NCBI RefSeq assembly: GCF_006636215.1
Contig: NZ_VIFM01000062.1
Span: forward strand, 1 to 47,922
DNA from: Myxococcus llanfairpwllgwyngyllgogerychwyrndrobwllllantysiliogogogochensis
GTDB lineage: Bacteria; Myxococcota; Myxococcia; Myxococcales; Myxococcaceae
DNA length: 47,922 bases
Direction of reading: 5' to 3'
Part shown: positions 1 through 8,244 of the stretch, piece after piece
How the letters are laid out: every line of letters starts with the position of its first letter
Numbering within the stretch: position 1 is the stretch's first letter
Program-made: the position numbers and the translations under genes
The notes under the pieces: generated by a model
Databases searched by the model: none
Told to the model about the DNA's origin: nothing
The model's input: the letters and a program-made list of their open reading frames with translations, nothing else

Positions 1-249
1 GACAGGCTCCGGGTCGGGCGTCGGCGTGGGCTCCGAGGGCTGCTCGGATTCATCCGGCTCCGTCGGTGTCGGCGCGGGAGTCGTGGGTGTCGTGGGGGAT
101 GGCGCGGGCGGGTTGCCCGTCGAGGGCGCCTCATCGGTGGACGGACGTGAGCCCGTGGTCTGGGTCAGCTCGCTCGTGCCATTGCAGGCAAGCAGGGCAA
201 GCAGGGCAGCGGAGCAGTAGGCCGTCAGCAGCGGTGAGCGTTGGCGCAT
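1..249 (-). CDS. Lipoprotein with Pro/Thr-rich linker, 3' end beyond window
   Basis: The frame opens with ATG at 249 and runs off the left edge without a stop. The first 22 residues form a lipoprotein signal: short charged start (MRQR), hydrophobic stretch, then LLAC, so Cys22 would be acylated. After the cysteine comes a low-complexity stretch rich in Pro, Thr, Ser, Asp and Glu (repeated PTPT/PSPTT-like runs), a typical flexible linker between the lipid anchor and a distal domain. The functional domain lies outside the window, so no function can be given. The gene is divergent from ydfG across a 453-base gap. Confidence 0.72.
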   Translation of the reverse strand, partial: MRQRSPLLTAYCSAALLALLACNGTSELTQTTGSRPSTDEAPSTGNPPAPSPTTPTTPAPTPTEPDESEQPSEPTPTPDPEPV

Positions 250-702
250 CCTGTCAGACTCCATGTGTGGGTCGCGGCGTATGGGGCGCTCGCGAGGACG
301 GCCGCCAATCGGGGCGCGCGTCCTGTTCATTCCCCGACCCGATGGCAACCCAGACTCGCCAGGCCGCAGGGCAAGAAGGCAGGAAATGGGATTTCGGGCG
401 GTTACGTTGAGCGCGAAGAAGTCAGGCTGATGCGCGCGGGCCCGAACATTCGTGCTGCTGCCTGTGCAGGTGTGCGGATGAAGGCGGTTTCATTCCCGAC
501 GCGGGTGGGCGGGACTTCACTCGGAGAGAAGGTCGCTCCGAGCGGGAGCATGCGGACGGGGGCGCGCCGAGAAGGCGTCTCCGACGAGCTGTGGACTGTC
601 CGGTCGGCTCTGGGGGCACCGCGCGGCGAGGGCCTTTCCCCGTGCGCGGGCCGGGGCCTCGTGCCATTTAGCGCGCGAGGCATCGCATCCAAAGGGAACG
701 CC
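250..702. other. Divergent intergenic region, no gene seen
   Basis: This 453-base stretch separates the cut lipoprotein gene (minus) from ydfG (plus). The ydfG frame stays open upstream to 241, but the translated extension is Arg/Gly/Ala-rich, has no recognisable domain, and would put about 150 extra residues on an SDR of fixed length, so I read it as non-coding. No hairpin, RNA gene or convincing promoter box was recognised. It must hold the promoters of both genes. Confidence 0.5.
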
Positions 703-1452
703 ATGAACGTGCTGGTTACGGGAGCCACGGCCGGGTTCGGCCTGGCCATCGCGCGCCGCTTCATCCAGGAGGGTGCGCGGGTCATCGCCACCGGGCGGAG
801 GACGGAGCTGCTGGAGAAGCTGCGCGCGGAGTTGGGTGAGCGGCTGCTGCCGGTGACGCTCGACGTGACGGAGCGCGAGGCGATGGCGCGGGTGCTCGGC
901 GCGCTGCCGGCGGACTTCGCCGAGGTGGACGTGCTGGTCAACAACGCGGGGCTGGCGCTGGGGTTGGAAGCGGCGCAGTCGGCGCACCTCGACGACTGGG
1001 AGGTGATGGTCGACACGAACGTGAAGGGGCTCATGTACTGCACGCACGCGGTGCTGCCCGGCCTGGTGGCGCGCAACCGGGGCCACATCATCAACATGGG
1101 CTCGGTGGCGGCGGACTATCCGTACCCGGGTGGCAACGTGTACGGCGCGACGAAGGCCTTCGTGCAGCAGTTCAGCCTCAACCTGCGCGCGGACCTGCTG
1201 GGCACGGCCGTGCGCGTGACGGACATCGAGCCAGGGCTCGTGGGCGGCACGGAGTTCTCCAACATCCGGTTCAAGGGCGACGCCGCTCGGGCCGCGGCCC
1301 CCTACGCCAACACGCAGCCGCTGACGCCCGAGGACATCGCGGACGCGGTGCACTGGGTGGTGTCGCGACCGGCGCACGTGAACATCAACGTCATGTCACT
1401 GATGCCGGTGACCCAGGCCTTCGGGCCGCTCGCGGTGAAGCGACAGGGCTGA
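703..1452 (+). CDS. ydfG: NADP-dependent 3-hydroxy acid / serine dehydrogenase YdfG (SDR)
   Basis: A 249-residue classical short-chain dehydrogenase, almost the same length as E. coli YdfG, an NADP-dependent enzyme that oxidises L-serine, L-allo-threonine and 3-hydroxy acids and reduces malonic semialdehyde. The start is the ATG after AAAGGGA at 703. The N-terminal GATAGFG dinucleotide loop, NNAG, and the triad Ser134, Tyr147, Lys151 are all present; so is the YdfG signature DIEPGLVGGTEFSNIRFKGD near the C-terminus. The protein reads like YdfG from end to end, so the call is firm. It is probably monocistronic: a strong stem-loop follows 12 bases after the stop. Cytosolic. Confidence 0.95.
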   Translation: MNVLVTGATAGFGLAIARRFIQEGARVIATGRRTELLEKLRAELGERLLPVTLDVTEREAMARVLGALPADFAEVDVLVNNAGLALGLEAAQSAHLDDWEVMVDTNVKGLMYCTHAVLPGLVARNRGHIINMGSVAADYPYPGGNVYGATKAFVQQFSLNLRADLLGTAVRVTDIEPGLVGGTEFSNIRFKGDAARAAAPYANTQPLTPEDIADAVHWVVSRPAHVNINVMSLMPVTQAFGPLAVKRQG

Positions 1453-1463
1453 GTGAGCCACTC

Positions 1464-1489
1464 GGTGGGCACCCGACGGGGTGCCCGCC
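1464..1489 (+). terminator. Stem-loop after ydfG
   Basis: An 11-base-pair stem (perfect GGGCACCC/GGGTGCCC core, 1467-1474 with 1479-1486, plus GG/CC and a G-U pair outside) closes a 4-base loop. It starts 12 bases after the ydfG stop. There is no clear T-run, so it could act as an RNA 3'-end stabiliser or a weak intrinsic terminator. Confidence 0.6.
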
Positions 1490-1606
1490 CGCTCCACTGC
1501 CTGGTGGCGTCACACCCCGGCCCACCGCAACTCCAAGGAGGGAGAAGCCTCGCGCTCCTCGCCGGAGTCCCGGCGGGCCGATGTTCGCGAGGCAGGGGGA
1601 AGCGCG

Positions 1607-2641
1607 ATGAAGCGCTACGGCACGACCTGGTCCATCATCCTCGCGGTCTTCGGCGTGTATGGGCTGGTGATGTTCGGGGTGTCCTTCGCGGGCCTGACGG
1701 GAGAGACGCCCATGGTGCTCTCCTCGGTGCTGGGCCTGCTCGTCTGGGCGGCCTTCGTCGCCCTGGTCATCCACGCGCTGCGCTTCACGCTGCCGGTGGC
1801 CAAGGGGAGCGACGACAAGGTCGACGAGAGCCTGCGCTGGACGTCCCGGACCTTGCTGGCGGCGGCCATCGCATCGCTCTTCACCGCCGTCGCGCTCGCG
1901 CCGGGAGCGTTCGCCGCGTGTGGCCCCACGTTCCTGGCGAACCTCTACCACTGGGGCGGGATTGTCGGCAGCATCGCCGCCTTCGCCTTCTGGTTCGCCT
2001 TCCCGCACATCGCGCGCGGCATGCTCGAGGGGCGCGCGGCGAAGGTGGAGCTGCACCGGGTGCGCAACATCGTGCTCACGGGCGCCGTCGTCTACGGCCT
2101 CATCGGAGTGTTCTGGCTCGGCGCGTGGCTGGTGCTGCGCGGCTCCATCGACTCCGGCGAGTACCCCAGCGCGGCGAGCTCGCCCTACCGGCTGCCCTAC
2201 CCCGAGGGAGACCGCTCCTGGGTCATCCAGGGCAACAACTCCCACCTGAACCACAACGACGACGAGGAATACGCCTGGGACTTCCGTCGACAGTGCGGCA
2301 CCCCGGTGCTGGCGGCGCGCGCGGGCACGGTGTCGCGCGTGGTGGACACGAACAGCGGCAACGGCGGCGACAAGCCCAACAACCGCATCGAAGTCGAACA
2401 CGGCGACGGCACGGTGGGCCGCTACTTCCACATCTCGAAGGGCACCGCGAAGGTGGGCGTGGGCGACACGGTGAGCCAGGGACAGCAGCTCGCGGAGGTG
2501 GGCAACGTGGGCAACAGCCTCACCGGCCACATCCACTTCGATGTGGAGAAGGGCGGCGACAGCATCCCCGTCACCTTCAACAACGTGGACGAGGACAAGG
2601 GCATCCCCCGGACCTTCGAGGGCTACGCCTCCACGAAGTAG
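1607..2641 (+). CDS. Membrane-anchored M23 family metallopeptidase
   Basis: A 344-residue protein. The start at 1607 follows CAGGGGGA with good spacing; the frame upstream is open but not membrane-like. Residues 1-170 hold about five hydrophobic segments (roughly 7-30, 37-60, 80-103, 110-132, 143-168). The C-terminal part (about 195-330) is an M23 (lysostaphin/LytM-like) peptidase fold: His216 or His213 followed by Asp225 in the EEYAWDF motif, and the HxH motif His308-x-His310, consistent with a zinc site. Family members cleave peptidoglycan cross-bridges or act as inactive activators of amidases. The catalytic domain would face the periplasm. It lies between two stem-loops and looks like a single-gene unit. 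The exact substrate is unknown. Confidence 0.82.
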   Translation: MKRYGTTWSIILAVFGVYGLVMFGVSFAGLTGETPMVLSSVLGLLVWAAFVALVIHALRFTLPVAKGSDDKVDESLRWTSRTLLAAAIASLFTAVALAPGAFAACGPTFLANLYHWGGIVGSIAAFAFWFAFPHIARGMLEGRAAKVELHRVRNIVLTGAVVYGLIGVFWLGAWLVLRGSIDSGEYPSAASSPYRLPYPEGDRSWVIQGNNSHLNHNDDEEYAWDFRRQCGTPVLAARAGTVSRVVDTNSGNGGDKPNNRIEVEHGDGTVGRYFHISKGTAKVGVGDTVSQGQQLAEVGNVGNSLTGHIHFDVEKGGDSIPVTFNNVDEDKGIPRTFEGYASTK

Positions 2642-2644
2642 CGG

Positions 2645-2663
2645 GCACCGCGTGACGCGGTGC
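2645..2663 (+). terminator. Stem-loop after the M23 peptidase gene
   Basis: Perfect 8-base-pair stem GCACCGCG/CGCGGTGC with a TGA loop, starting 4 bases after the stop codon and followed by a C/T-rich stretch. It is well placed to end transcription before the PHA-type operon. Confidence 0.65.
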
Positions 2664-2752
2664 TTCCCCGCCCGCTTCAAACATGAACCACCATTCACTT
2701 TTTGGACAGGGTCCCCTGCGTCCCCGGCGCGGCTTGGGTTAACGTCGCGGGC

Positions 2753-3157
2753 ATGAGCGACTCGGACCGCCCGCCTCCACCCAGGGGACTCCTCGCCCGG
2801 GGATTGAAGCTCCTGGGCCACCTCACCCATCCGGAGACTCGAACGGGCCAGGTGTTCACCCGCGCCGAGCAGCGCCTCACCCGTGTCCTCACCCGCGTCT
2901 CCGAGAGCCCCACCTACCTGCGCGCCAGCGGCACCGTGCTGCGCCAGGGCCTCAACGCCCGCATCCGCCGCAACAGCTTCGTGGAGAGCGCGCTGCACAC
3001 GCTGCGCCTGCCCACGACGTCCGAGGTGGAGAGCCTCCGCGACCAACTGCGCCGCGTGAATGACCAGGTCGAGGCGCTCGGCTCCCAGCTCGAGGTGGTG
3101 GTGGACCTGCTCCATCGCCAGGAGTCCGACAGCCCTCCCACCAAGCCCGGCGCCTGA
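2753..3157 (+). CDS. Small coiled-coil PhaE/phasin-like protein
   Basis: A 134-residue protein ending 2 bases before the PHA-synthase ATG, so the two are almost certainly co-translated. The N-terminus is Pro-rich; residues about 20-75 are helical and Arg-rich; residues about 90-125 form a heptad-like helix (EVESLRDQLRRVNDQVEALG). Class III PHA synthases need a second subunit, PhaE, and class IV need PhaR; both, like phasins, end in helical coiled coils. Size and position suggest this protein fills that role, but it is much shorter than PhaE and no specific signature was recognised, so this is inference from context. The start is the ATG at 2753 in GGGCATGAGC. Confidence 0.65.
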   Translation: MSDSDRPPPPRGLLARGLKLLGHLTHPETRTGQVFTRAEQRLTRVLTRVSESPTYLRASGTVLRQGLNARIRRNSFVESALHTLRLPTTSEVESLRDQLRRVNDQVEALGSQLEVVVDLLHRQESDSPPTKPGA

Positions 3158-3159
3158 AC

Positions 3160-4281
3160 ATGACCGCGTCCACCCAGCGGCTGCGCTCCTTCGTCACCGG
3201 CCAGTTCGAGCTCACGCGCGCCGTCGCTCACGCGCTCAAGGCCCGTCCCTTCAATCCCTACCCGTACCTCAAGCCCTTCATCGAGCGGGCCTCCGGTGTG
3301 CGCGAGCCGCCCATCAGCGCCACGCCCCACACCGTCGTGTACACGCGGGGCAGCATGCGGCTGTTGCGCTACGCGGCGCCCCGTCGGCGCCACCGCACGC
3401 CCATCCTGTTCGTCTACTCGCTCATCAATCGCTGGTACATCCTCGACTTCCTGCCGGGCCGCAGCCTCATCGAGCACCTCACCCAGGAGGGCTTCGACGT
3501 GTACGCCATCGACTGGGGCGTGCCGGGACAGGACGAGGAGCGCCTCACCTGGTCGGACCTGCTCGGAGGGCGCATCCAGACGGCGGTGCGCTGGACGCTG
3601 CGGGTCAGCAAGAGCCGGGACCTCACGCTCTACGGCTACTGCATGGGCGGCACGCTCGCGCTGGCCTACACGTCGCTGCATCCCGAGGGCGTGCGCAACC
3701 TCGTCGCGCAGGCCACGCCCGTGGACTTCAGCAAGGGCGGTGTCTACACGCTGTGGACCGCCGCCAATCACTTCGACGTGGACTCGCTCGTGGATGCCTA
3801 CGGCAACGTGCCCACGCCCGTGCTGGAGAGCGGCTTCCTCATGGTGGCGCCCGTGCAGCGCCTCACGCGCTGGCTGGAGGTGTGCCGCCGCATCGACGAC
3901 CCGGACTTCGTCAGCACGTTCCTCGCCATGGAGCGCTGGGGCTCGGACCCCGTGCCCTTCCCCGGTGAGGTGTATCGCCAGTACATCAAGGACTGCTACC
4001 AGCAGAACCTCTTCCACCAGGGACGCATGAAGGTCGGCGGAGAGGCCGTGGACCTGGGCCGCATCCAGGCCTCCGTGCTCAACGTCATCGCCGAGCACGA
4101 CACCATCGCCTTTCCCGCCATGAGCGAGCCGCTCGTTGACCTGGTGGGCACGAAGGACGCCCAGACGCGGCGCTATCCGGTGGGCCACATCGGGCTGTCC
4201 GCCTCCAGCAAGGGCCCCACCCATGTCTGGCCCTCCATCTCCGAGTGGATTGCCACGCGCTCACAAGCAATGGAGCCCTGA
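3160..4281 (+). CDS. phaC: Class III-type poly(3-hydroxyalkanoate) synthase subunit PhaC
   Basis: A 373-residue alpha/beta-hydrolase-fold protein, close to class III PhaC length. It carries the lipase-like box GYCMGG with nucleophile Cys161 in place of Ser, then Asp314 (AEHDTIAFP) and His343 (YPVGHIGLS), the Cys-Asp-His triad of PHA synthases. N-terminal patterns such as NPYPYLKPFIER, PILFVYSLINRWYILDFLPGRSLIEHL and VYAIDWGVPG match the family. It polymerises 3-hydroxyacyl-CoA into storage polyester at granule surfaces. The upstream coiled-coil gene is 2 bases away, and the next gene starts inside its stop codon (TGATG). The substrate range, and whether polymer is really made, cannot be read from sequence. 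Confidence 0.82.
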   Translation: MTASTQRLRSFVTGQFELTRAVAHALKARPFNPYPYLKPFIERASGVREPPISATPHTVVYTRGSMRLLRYAAPRRRHRTPILFVYSLINRWYILDFLPGRSLIEHLTQEGFDVYAIDWGVPGQDEERLTWSDLLGGRIQTAVRWTLRVSKSRDLTLYGYCMGGTLALAYTSLHPEGVRNLVAQATPVDFSKGGVYTLWTAANHFDVDSLVDAYGNVPTPVLESGFLMVAPVQRLTRWLEVCRRIDDPDFVSTFLAMERWGSDPVPFPGEVYRQYIKDCYQQNLFHQGRMKVGGEAVDLGRIQASVLNVIAEHDTIAFPAMSEPLVDLVGTKDAQTRRYPVGHIGLSASSKGPTHVWPSISEWIATRSQAMEP

Positions 4282-5192
4282 TGCACTCCGTCTCGGAAAC
4301 CACCTCGGGCTCGGGCGTGCAGGTCCGTGAGGGCGTGCTTCGGCTGAAGGATGGACGGCGGCTCGCGTACGTGGAGTCGGGAGACCTGGACGGAGTCCCG
4401 GTGTTCTTCGTCCACGGCAACCCGGGCTCGCGCTACATGCGGCATCCGGATGACCGGCTCACCCATGGCCTCGGCGTGCGCCTCATCACCCCGGACCGGC
4501 CCGGCTATGGGCTGTCCGACTACCAGTCCGACCGCACGCTGCTGGACTTCCCGGACGACCTCGAGCAGCTCGCCAACGCCCTCAAGATAGGCCGCTTCTC
4601 CCTCTTCGGTGTATCCGCGGGCGGCCCCTATGTCGCCGCCTCCGTGTGGCGACTGGGCGAACGAATCATCCGCTCCGCCATCGTCTCCGGCGCCTCGCCG
4701 CTGAAGCGGCCCGGTGGCATGGAGGGCGTCAACCGCGACTACCGCAACGCCTACGCCATGGCCGCGTGGCCAGAGTGGCTGCTGCATCCGCTGATGGCGA
4801 TGCATGACAGGCAGGTGCGCTCGAATCCAGAGCGAGCCCTGGCGGCGCTGCTGGCGCATGCGTCGGAGGATGACCGGCTCGTGCTGTCGGACCCGCACAT
4901 CGCCGCGCAGGTGCAGGGCTGGCGACGCGAAGCCACGCGCCGAGGCGTGGCGGGCATGCGCCGCGAGGCCCACATCCTGGCGTCGCCCTGGGACTTCGCG
5001 CTGGAGGAGATTCGAGGAGAGATGGACCTCTGGTACTGGGACGGCGACAGCATCGTCCCGCCGCAGATGGGGCGCTATCTCGCCTCGCGAATCCCGCGCA
5101 CCGTGCCCCACTTCCTCTCCGGAGGCGGACACTTCTCCCTCTACTCGCACTGGCGCGACATCCTCGCTCCGCTGGCACGGCGGGGCTCGTGA
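4281..5192 (+). CDS. Alpha/beta-fold hydrolase
   Basis: A 303-residue serine hydrolase. The start is the ATG that shares one base with the phaC stop (TGATG), implying translational coupling; an in-frame ATG at 4245 would overlap phaC by 37 bases and is less likely. Motifs: oxyanion-hole HGNPGSR (about residue 41), the nucleophile elbow GVSAGG (about residue 112), an acid-carrying DLWYWDGDSIVPP region near residue 258, and a terminal GGGHFSLY histidine. This is the pattern of epoxide-hydrolase/esterase-like enzymes. In this operon it might hydrolyse acyl esters or polymer-derived oligomers, but nothing shows a substrate. Confidence 0.85.
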   Translation: MHSVSETTSGSGVQVREGVLRLKDGRRLAYVESGDLDGVPVFFVHGNPGSRYMRHPDDRLTHGLGVRLITPDRPGYGLSDYQSDRTLLDFPDDLEQLANALKIGRFSLFGVSAGGPYVAASVWRLGERIIRSAIVSGASPLKRPGGMEGVNRDYRNAYAMAAWPEWLLHPLMAMHDRQVRSNPERALAALLAHASEDDRLVLSDPHIAAQVQGWRREATRRGVAGMRREAHILASPWDFALEEIRGEMDLWYWDGDSIVPPQMGRYLASRIPRTVPHFLSGGGHFSLYSHWRDILAPLARRGS

Positions 5193-5977
5193 GCCAGGAG
5201 GGGCGGTGGCCCTCTCGGGCCTTCATCGAGGAGGAGGCGCACGGGCGGATGGAGCCGGAGATGCGGCTGCTCCTGGAGGGCTTGCGCGCGAAGGGCATCC
5301 CCACCGAGTGCTTCACCGCCAAGCGCCTGGAGCGGCGCCAACTCCCGCTGACGTCGGACACGCTGGTCGCGGGCTACGTGCCCACGGTGCTGGGCGCGCT
5401 GAAGCAGTTGGGCATCGAGCCACCTCCAACGAACGACTACCCGCCCAGCCTCACGCCCTTCCTCCACCGCCGACTCTGGATGAGCACCGTGCGACAGCTC
5501 ACCTCGCACCTGCACGACGTCGCGAGTCCGCCCGTGTTCGCCAAGCCCCAGGGACGCAGGAAACGTTTCACGGGCCAGGTCTTCCAGAGCGCCAGCGACC
5601 TCCTCTTCCTGGAGCGGGCGTCACAGGGCACGCCGCTCATCTGCTCGGAGGTGGTGCGGTGGCTGAGCGAGTACCGCGTCTTCATCGTGCACGGAAGGCC
5701 CGTGGGCACGCGTCACTATGCGGGAGACGTGACGGTTCCCCTCGACGAGGCGCGAGTCCACGAAGCGCTCCGCCTCCTGGAGTCCTCCGGGGAAGCGACC
5801 GCGGGCTACTCCGTCGACTTCGGCGTGCTGTCCACCGGTGAAACAGCGCTGGTGGAGTGGAATGACGGCTTCTCGCTGGGCGCGTATGGACTGGAGCCGG
5901 AGCACTACACCGCGCTGACCGTCGCCCGCTGGTGTGAGCTGACGGGACTCGCTCAGCCACCGCCGCGAAGCACCTGA
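5189..5977 (+). CDS. ATP-grasp domain protein, R2K (DUF4343-like) type
   Basis: A 262-residue protein starting with GTG that overlaps the previous stop by 4 bases (GTGA). It lacks the large glycine-rich loop of classical ATP-grasp enzymes but shows the R2K/DUF4343 pattern: VFAKPQGRRKRFTGQVF (residues about 112-128) for nucleotide-binding lysines, SEYRVFIVHGRPVG (about 157-170), and the metal-binding end VDFGVLSTGETALVEWNDGFSLG (about 208-230) with Glu and Asn. ATP-grasp enzymes ligate a carboxylate to an amine or thiol through an acyl-phosphate; members of the R2K clade are often poorly characterised and some are predicted peptide ligases. Its place at the end of the PHA-type operon is unusual. 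Family call good, substrate unknown. Confidence 0.78.
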   Translation: MSQEGRWPSRAFIEEEAHGRMEPEMRLLLEGLRAKGIPTECFTAKRLERRQLPLTSDTLVAGYVPTVLGALKQLGIEPPPTNDYPPSLTPFLHRRLWMSTVRQLTSHLHDVASPPVFAKPQGRRKRFTGQVFQSASDLLFLERASQGTPLICSEVVRWLSEYRVFIVHGRPVGTRHYAGDVTVPLDEARVHEALRLLESSGEATAGYSVDFGVLSTGETALVEWNDGFSLGAYGLEPEHYTALTVARWCELTGLAQPPPRST

Positions 5978-6072
5978 CAACGTTCAGTGTCCGACGCGGG
6001 CCTTGCCTCCGGGAGCACCACACCCCAGCTTCGCCTCCGGCCGGAGGGTGAGCGGACTCGCGGAGAATGAAC

Positions 6073-7389
6073 ATGGGACGGTGGCGGGCAGGCACTGCGG
6101 GGCTGGTGCTGAGCATGTGGACAGCACTCGGCTGTGGTGGGAGCGGCGCGTCCACGCAAGCCCCTCCCCCCGAGGAAGAAGACCCAGGCTCCACGCCACA
6201 ACCCCCCAATCCTCCGACGCTGGAGCCAGGGGATGCGCGGTGGACCGTTCACTCGCGAACCCTGGGGCGACAGGACGCGGTGGCCGTGGCCTCGGACGGC
6301 CTGGGCGGCAGCGTGCTGCTGGGCACCACCCACGGCGCGACGGGCACACCGGATGCGTCCTCGACGGATGGCGGCGGCACGGCTCTCACCCTCGCCCACC
6401 ATGATGGCGCGGGACAGGTGCTCTGGATGCGGAGCTTCATGCCCGAGCCGTCCGAGAGCGGAGCGGCCCAGGCCCACGCGCAGTTCCTCGCCGTCTCCTC
6501 CGGGGGAGAGCTCTTCGTCGCTGGCAAGCTGGAGGGCCGGCTGCGCCTCGGTGAGACGCTCATCACCGACAGCCACTTCGTGGCGAAGCTGGCCTCGGAC
6601 GGCACGCCGCTGTGGGCTCGCGCGACAGGCACCGTGAAGGCGCTGACAGCGGACATCGAAGGGGAAGTCGTGGTGGCGCACGGCCGGCTGGTGACGCGCT
6701 ACGACACCCGAGGCACGGCGCGCTGGTCCCAGGAGATGCCCGCGCTGGCCTCCGCGTCCGTCGTGGCGCTGGACTCGGATGGCGGCGCGGTGCTCGCGGG
6801 GCAGCGCCCGCTGGCCCCTTTCGAGAGCATCGGGTTCATCGCGCGGCTGTCGCCCGTCGGCGAGGTGTACTGGGAGTTGGAGGTGGGACCGGACGCACCC
6901 TCCTTCACGCAGGTGATTTTCGCGGCCGATGGCGGGCTGCGACTCACGGGCGACTTCCAGGGCACGCTCCACTGGGGAGGCGCCGTGCTCATGCCGTCCT
7001 GTGTCGCGGAGGGCTGCGCTCGCGCCGCCTTCGTGCTCGCGGCCGATGCGGCGGGACGTCCGCTGTGGGGACATGCGCTGACCAGCCCGTCGCCAGGGGA
7101 GGCCCGTGGCGCGCGCCTGGCGGCGGATGAGGAGGGAGGCGCGGCGGTGCTCTGGAAGCATGGCTGCGGCTCGGAGCTGGTGCGACTGTCACCCCTGGGT
7201 GAGCTGTCGTGGCAGGCGCCCTACGTCACCCAGCCGTGTGACGAGAGCCTCCACCTGCGAGACCTCACCTTCCTGTCGGGCGGAGACATCCTGGGTACGG
7301 GCACGTTCTCCGGCACTCGCGCGCTGGGCGGCGAGGAGTCCTTCACCTCCGACGACACGGACGTCTTCCTTCAACGCCTGGTGCCGTGA
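6073..7389 (+). CDS. Lipoprotein with SBBP/propeller-like repeats
   Basis: A 438-residue predicted lipoprotein. I chose ATG 6073 over ATG 6067 because GGAG at 6062-6065 has proper spacing to it. The signal ends in TALGC, giving Cys21. A Pro/Glu linker follows (about 27-50), then repeated units of the type 'FVAKLASDGTPLWAR... VVAL DSDGGAVLAG' about 45-60 residues apart, with alternating 'G-LWxR' and 'DxxGGxxLxG' segments. These resemble the seven-bladed SBBP/PQQ-like propeller repeats common in myxobacterial surface lipoproteins. No catalytic motif was seen. It is convergent with yhhQ with only 15 bases between stops. Confidence 0.75.
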   Translation: MGRWRAGTAGLVLSMWTALGCGGSGASTQAPPPEEEDPGSTPQPPNPPTLEPGDARWTVHSRTLGRQDAVAVASDGLGGSVLLGTTHGATGTPDASSTDGGGTALTLAHHDGAGQVLWMRSFMPEPSESGAAQAHAQFLAVSSGGELFVAGKLEGRLRLGETLITDSHFVAKLASDGTPLWARATGTVKALTADIEGEVVVAHGRLVTRYDTRGTARWSQEMPALASASVVALDSDGGAVLAGQRPLAPFESIGFIARLSPVGEVYWELEVGPDAPSFTQVIFAADGGLRLTGDFQGTLHWGGAVLMPSCVAEGCARAAFVLAADAAGRPLWGHALTSPSPGEARGARLAADEEGGAAVLWKHGCGSELVRLSPLGELSWQAPYVTQPCDESLHLRDLTFLSGGDILGTGTFSGTRALGGEESFTSDDTDVFLQRLVP

Positions 7390-7404
7390 GGCCCGCGTCG
7401 CCCC

Positions 7405-8154
7405 TCAGGCGGCGCGCGTCTCAGCGGGGACGGCCACCTCCGCCACGGGCTCGGGGAGCGGCTCACCGTCCGCGCCGAGCACCACGGGCTTGATGCCCAG
7501 CTTGCGCTCCACCAGGGCATGCCCCAGGTAGATGAAGGGTGTCAGGCTCACCGCGACGAGCAGCTTCACGACGTACGACGTGGCGATGATGTTGAAGATG
7601 ACCGCGGTGGGCAGCACGCCCGTCCACGCGACGAACTGGACCACCGTCGTGTCGATGAGCTGGGAGACCAGCGTGGAGCCCGTCGCGCGCAGCCACAGCA
7701 TCTTGTTGTTCGTGACGCGCTTGAGCAGGTTGAAGATGGAGATGTCGCAGAACTGGCCCACCAGATAGGCGATCATCGACGCCAGCAGGATGCGCTGCGA
7801 GCCACTGAAGACGTTGTTGAACGAGCCCTCCACCGTCCCCGTGAAGTCCGGTGCGCGCGTCAGCGGAGCGAAGGGCACCTCCACCGCGATGGCAATCACC
7901 GTGAAGGCGAAGATGGCCATGCTGAAGCCCACCCACGTGACGAAGCGGGCGGCCTTCTTGCCGTAGAACTCGTTGAGGATGTCGGTGAGCAGGAACGTCA
8001 CCGGGAACGGCAGCATGCCAATGGACATGACCGCCACCACGAAGCCCAGGTTGACCTCGAACAGCTTCACGCCGATGAGGTCTCCCACCACCAGCGACGT
8101 GACGAACACCGCCGCCAGCACCACGAAGAGCTGCATCCGCCTGTCGAGGTTCAT
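7405..8154 (-). CDS. yhhQ: Queuosine precursor transporter, YhhQ family
   Basis: A 249-residue inner-membrane protein with about six hydrophobic segments and typical YhhQ/DUF165 text: VGDLIGVKLFEV, FPVTFLLTDILNEFYGKKAAR, the central SGSQRILLASMIAYLVGQFCDISIFNLLKR and STLVSQLIDTTVVQF. YhhQ proteins import the queuosine precursors preQ0/preQ1 used for tRNA anticodon modification. The C-terminal 25 residues are an Ala/Glu/Pro tail not expected to matter. It lies 90 bases after folB-cupin on the same strand, so it may be co-transcribed. No preQ1 riboswitch was recognised upstream. Confidence 0.9.
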   Translation of the reverse strand: MNLDRRMQLFVVLAAVFVTSLVVGDLIGVKLFEVNLGFVVAVMSIGMLPFPVTFLLTDILNEFYGKKAARFVTWVGFSMAIFAFTVIAIAVEVPFAPLTRAPDFTGTVEGSFNNVFSGSQRILLASMIAYLVGQFCDISIFNLLKRVTNNKMLWLRATGSTLVSQLIDTTVVQFVAWTGVLPTAVIFNIIATSYVVKLLVAVSLTPFIYLGHALVERKLGIKPVVLGADGEPLPEPVAEVAVPAETRAA

Positions 8155-8244
8155 GCCGTTGTTTCCTCTGGGCTCCGAAGTCGCGTCATACCGTGTCTCG
8201 CGTCCTCGGAAACAGTCCCCTCACCGAGAGTGCGTCCCCGTTCC

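Noticed and set aside
241..702. Upstream extension of the ydfG frame by 154 residues
   Set aside because: The added residues are Arg/Gly-rich with no domain; E. coli YdfG has 248 residues and matches exactly from ATG 703.
1391..3115. Long minus-strand open frame of His/Val/Arg/Gly-rich protein
   Set aside because: Antisense shadow of ydfG, the M23 gene and the PhaE-like gene caused by GC3 bias; composition has no domain.
8155..8244. Possible preQ1 riboswitch before yhhQ
   Set aside because: No preQ1 aptamer pattern (A-rich tail after a small stem) was seen, and the start is only 90 bases after the previous stop.
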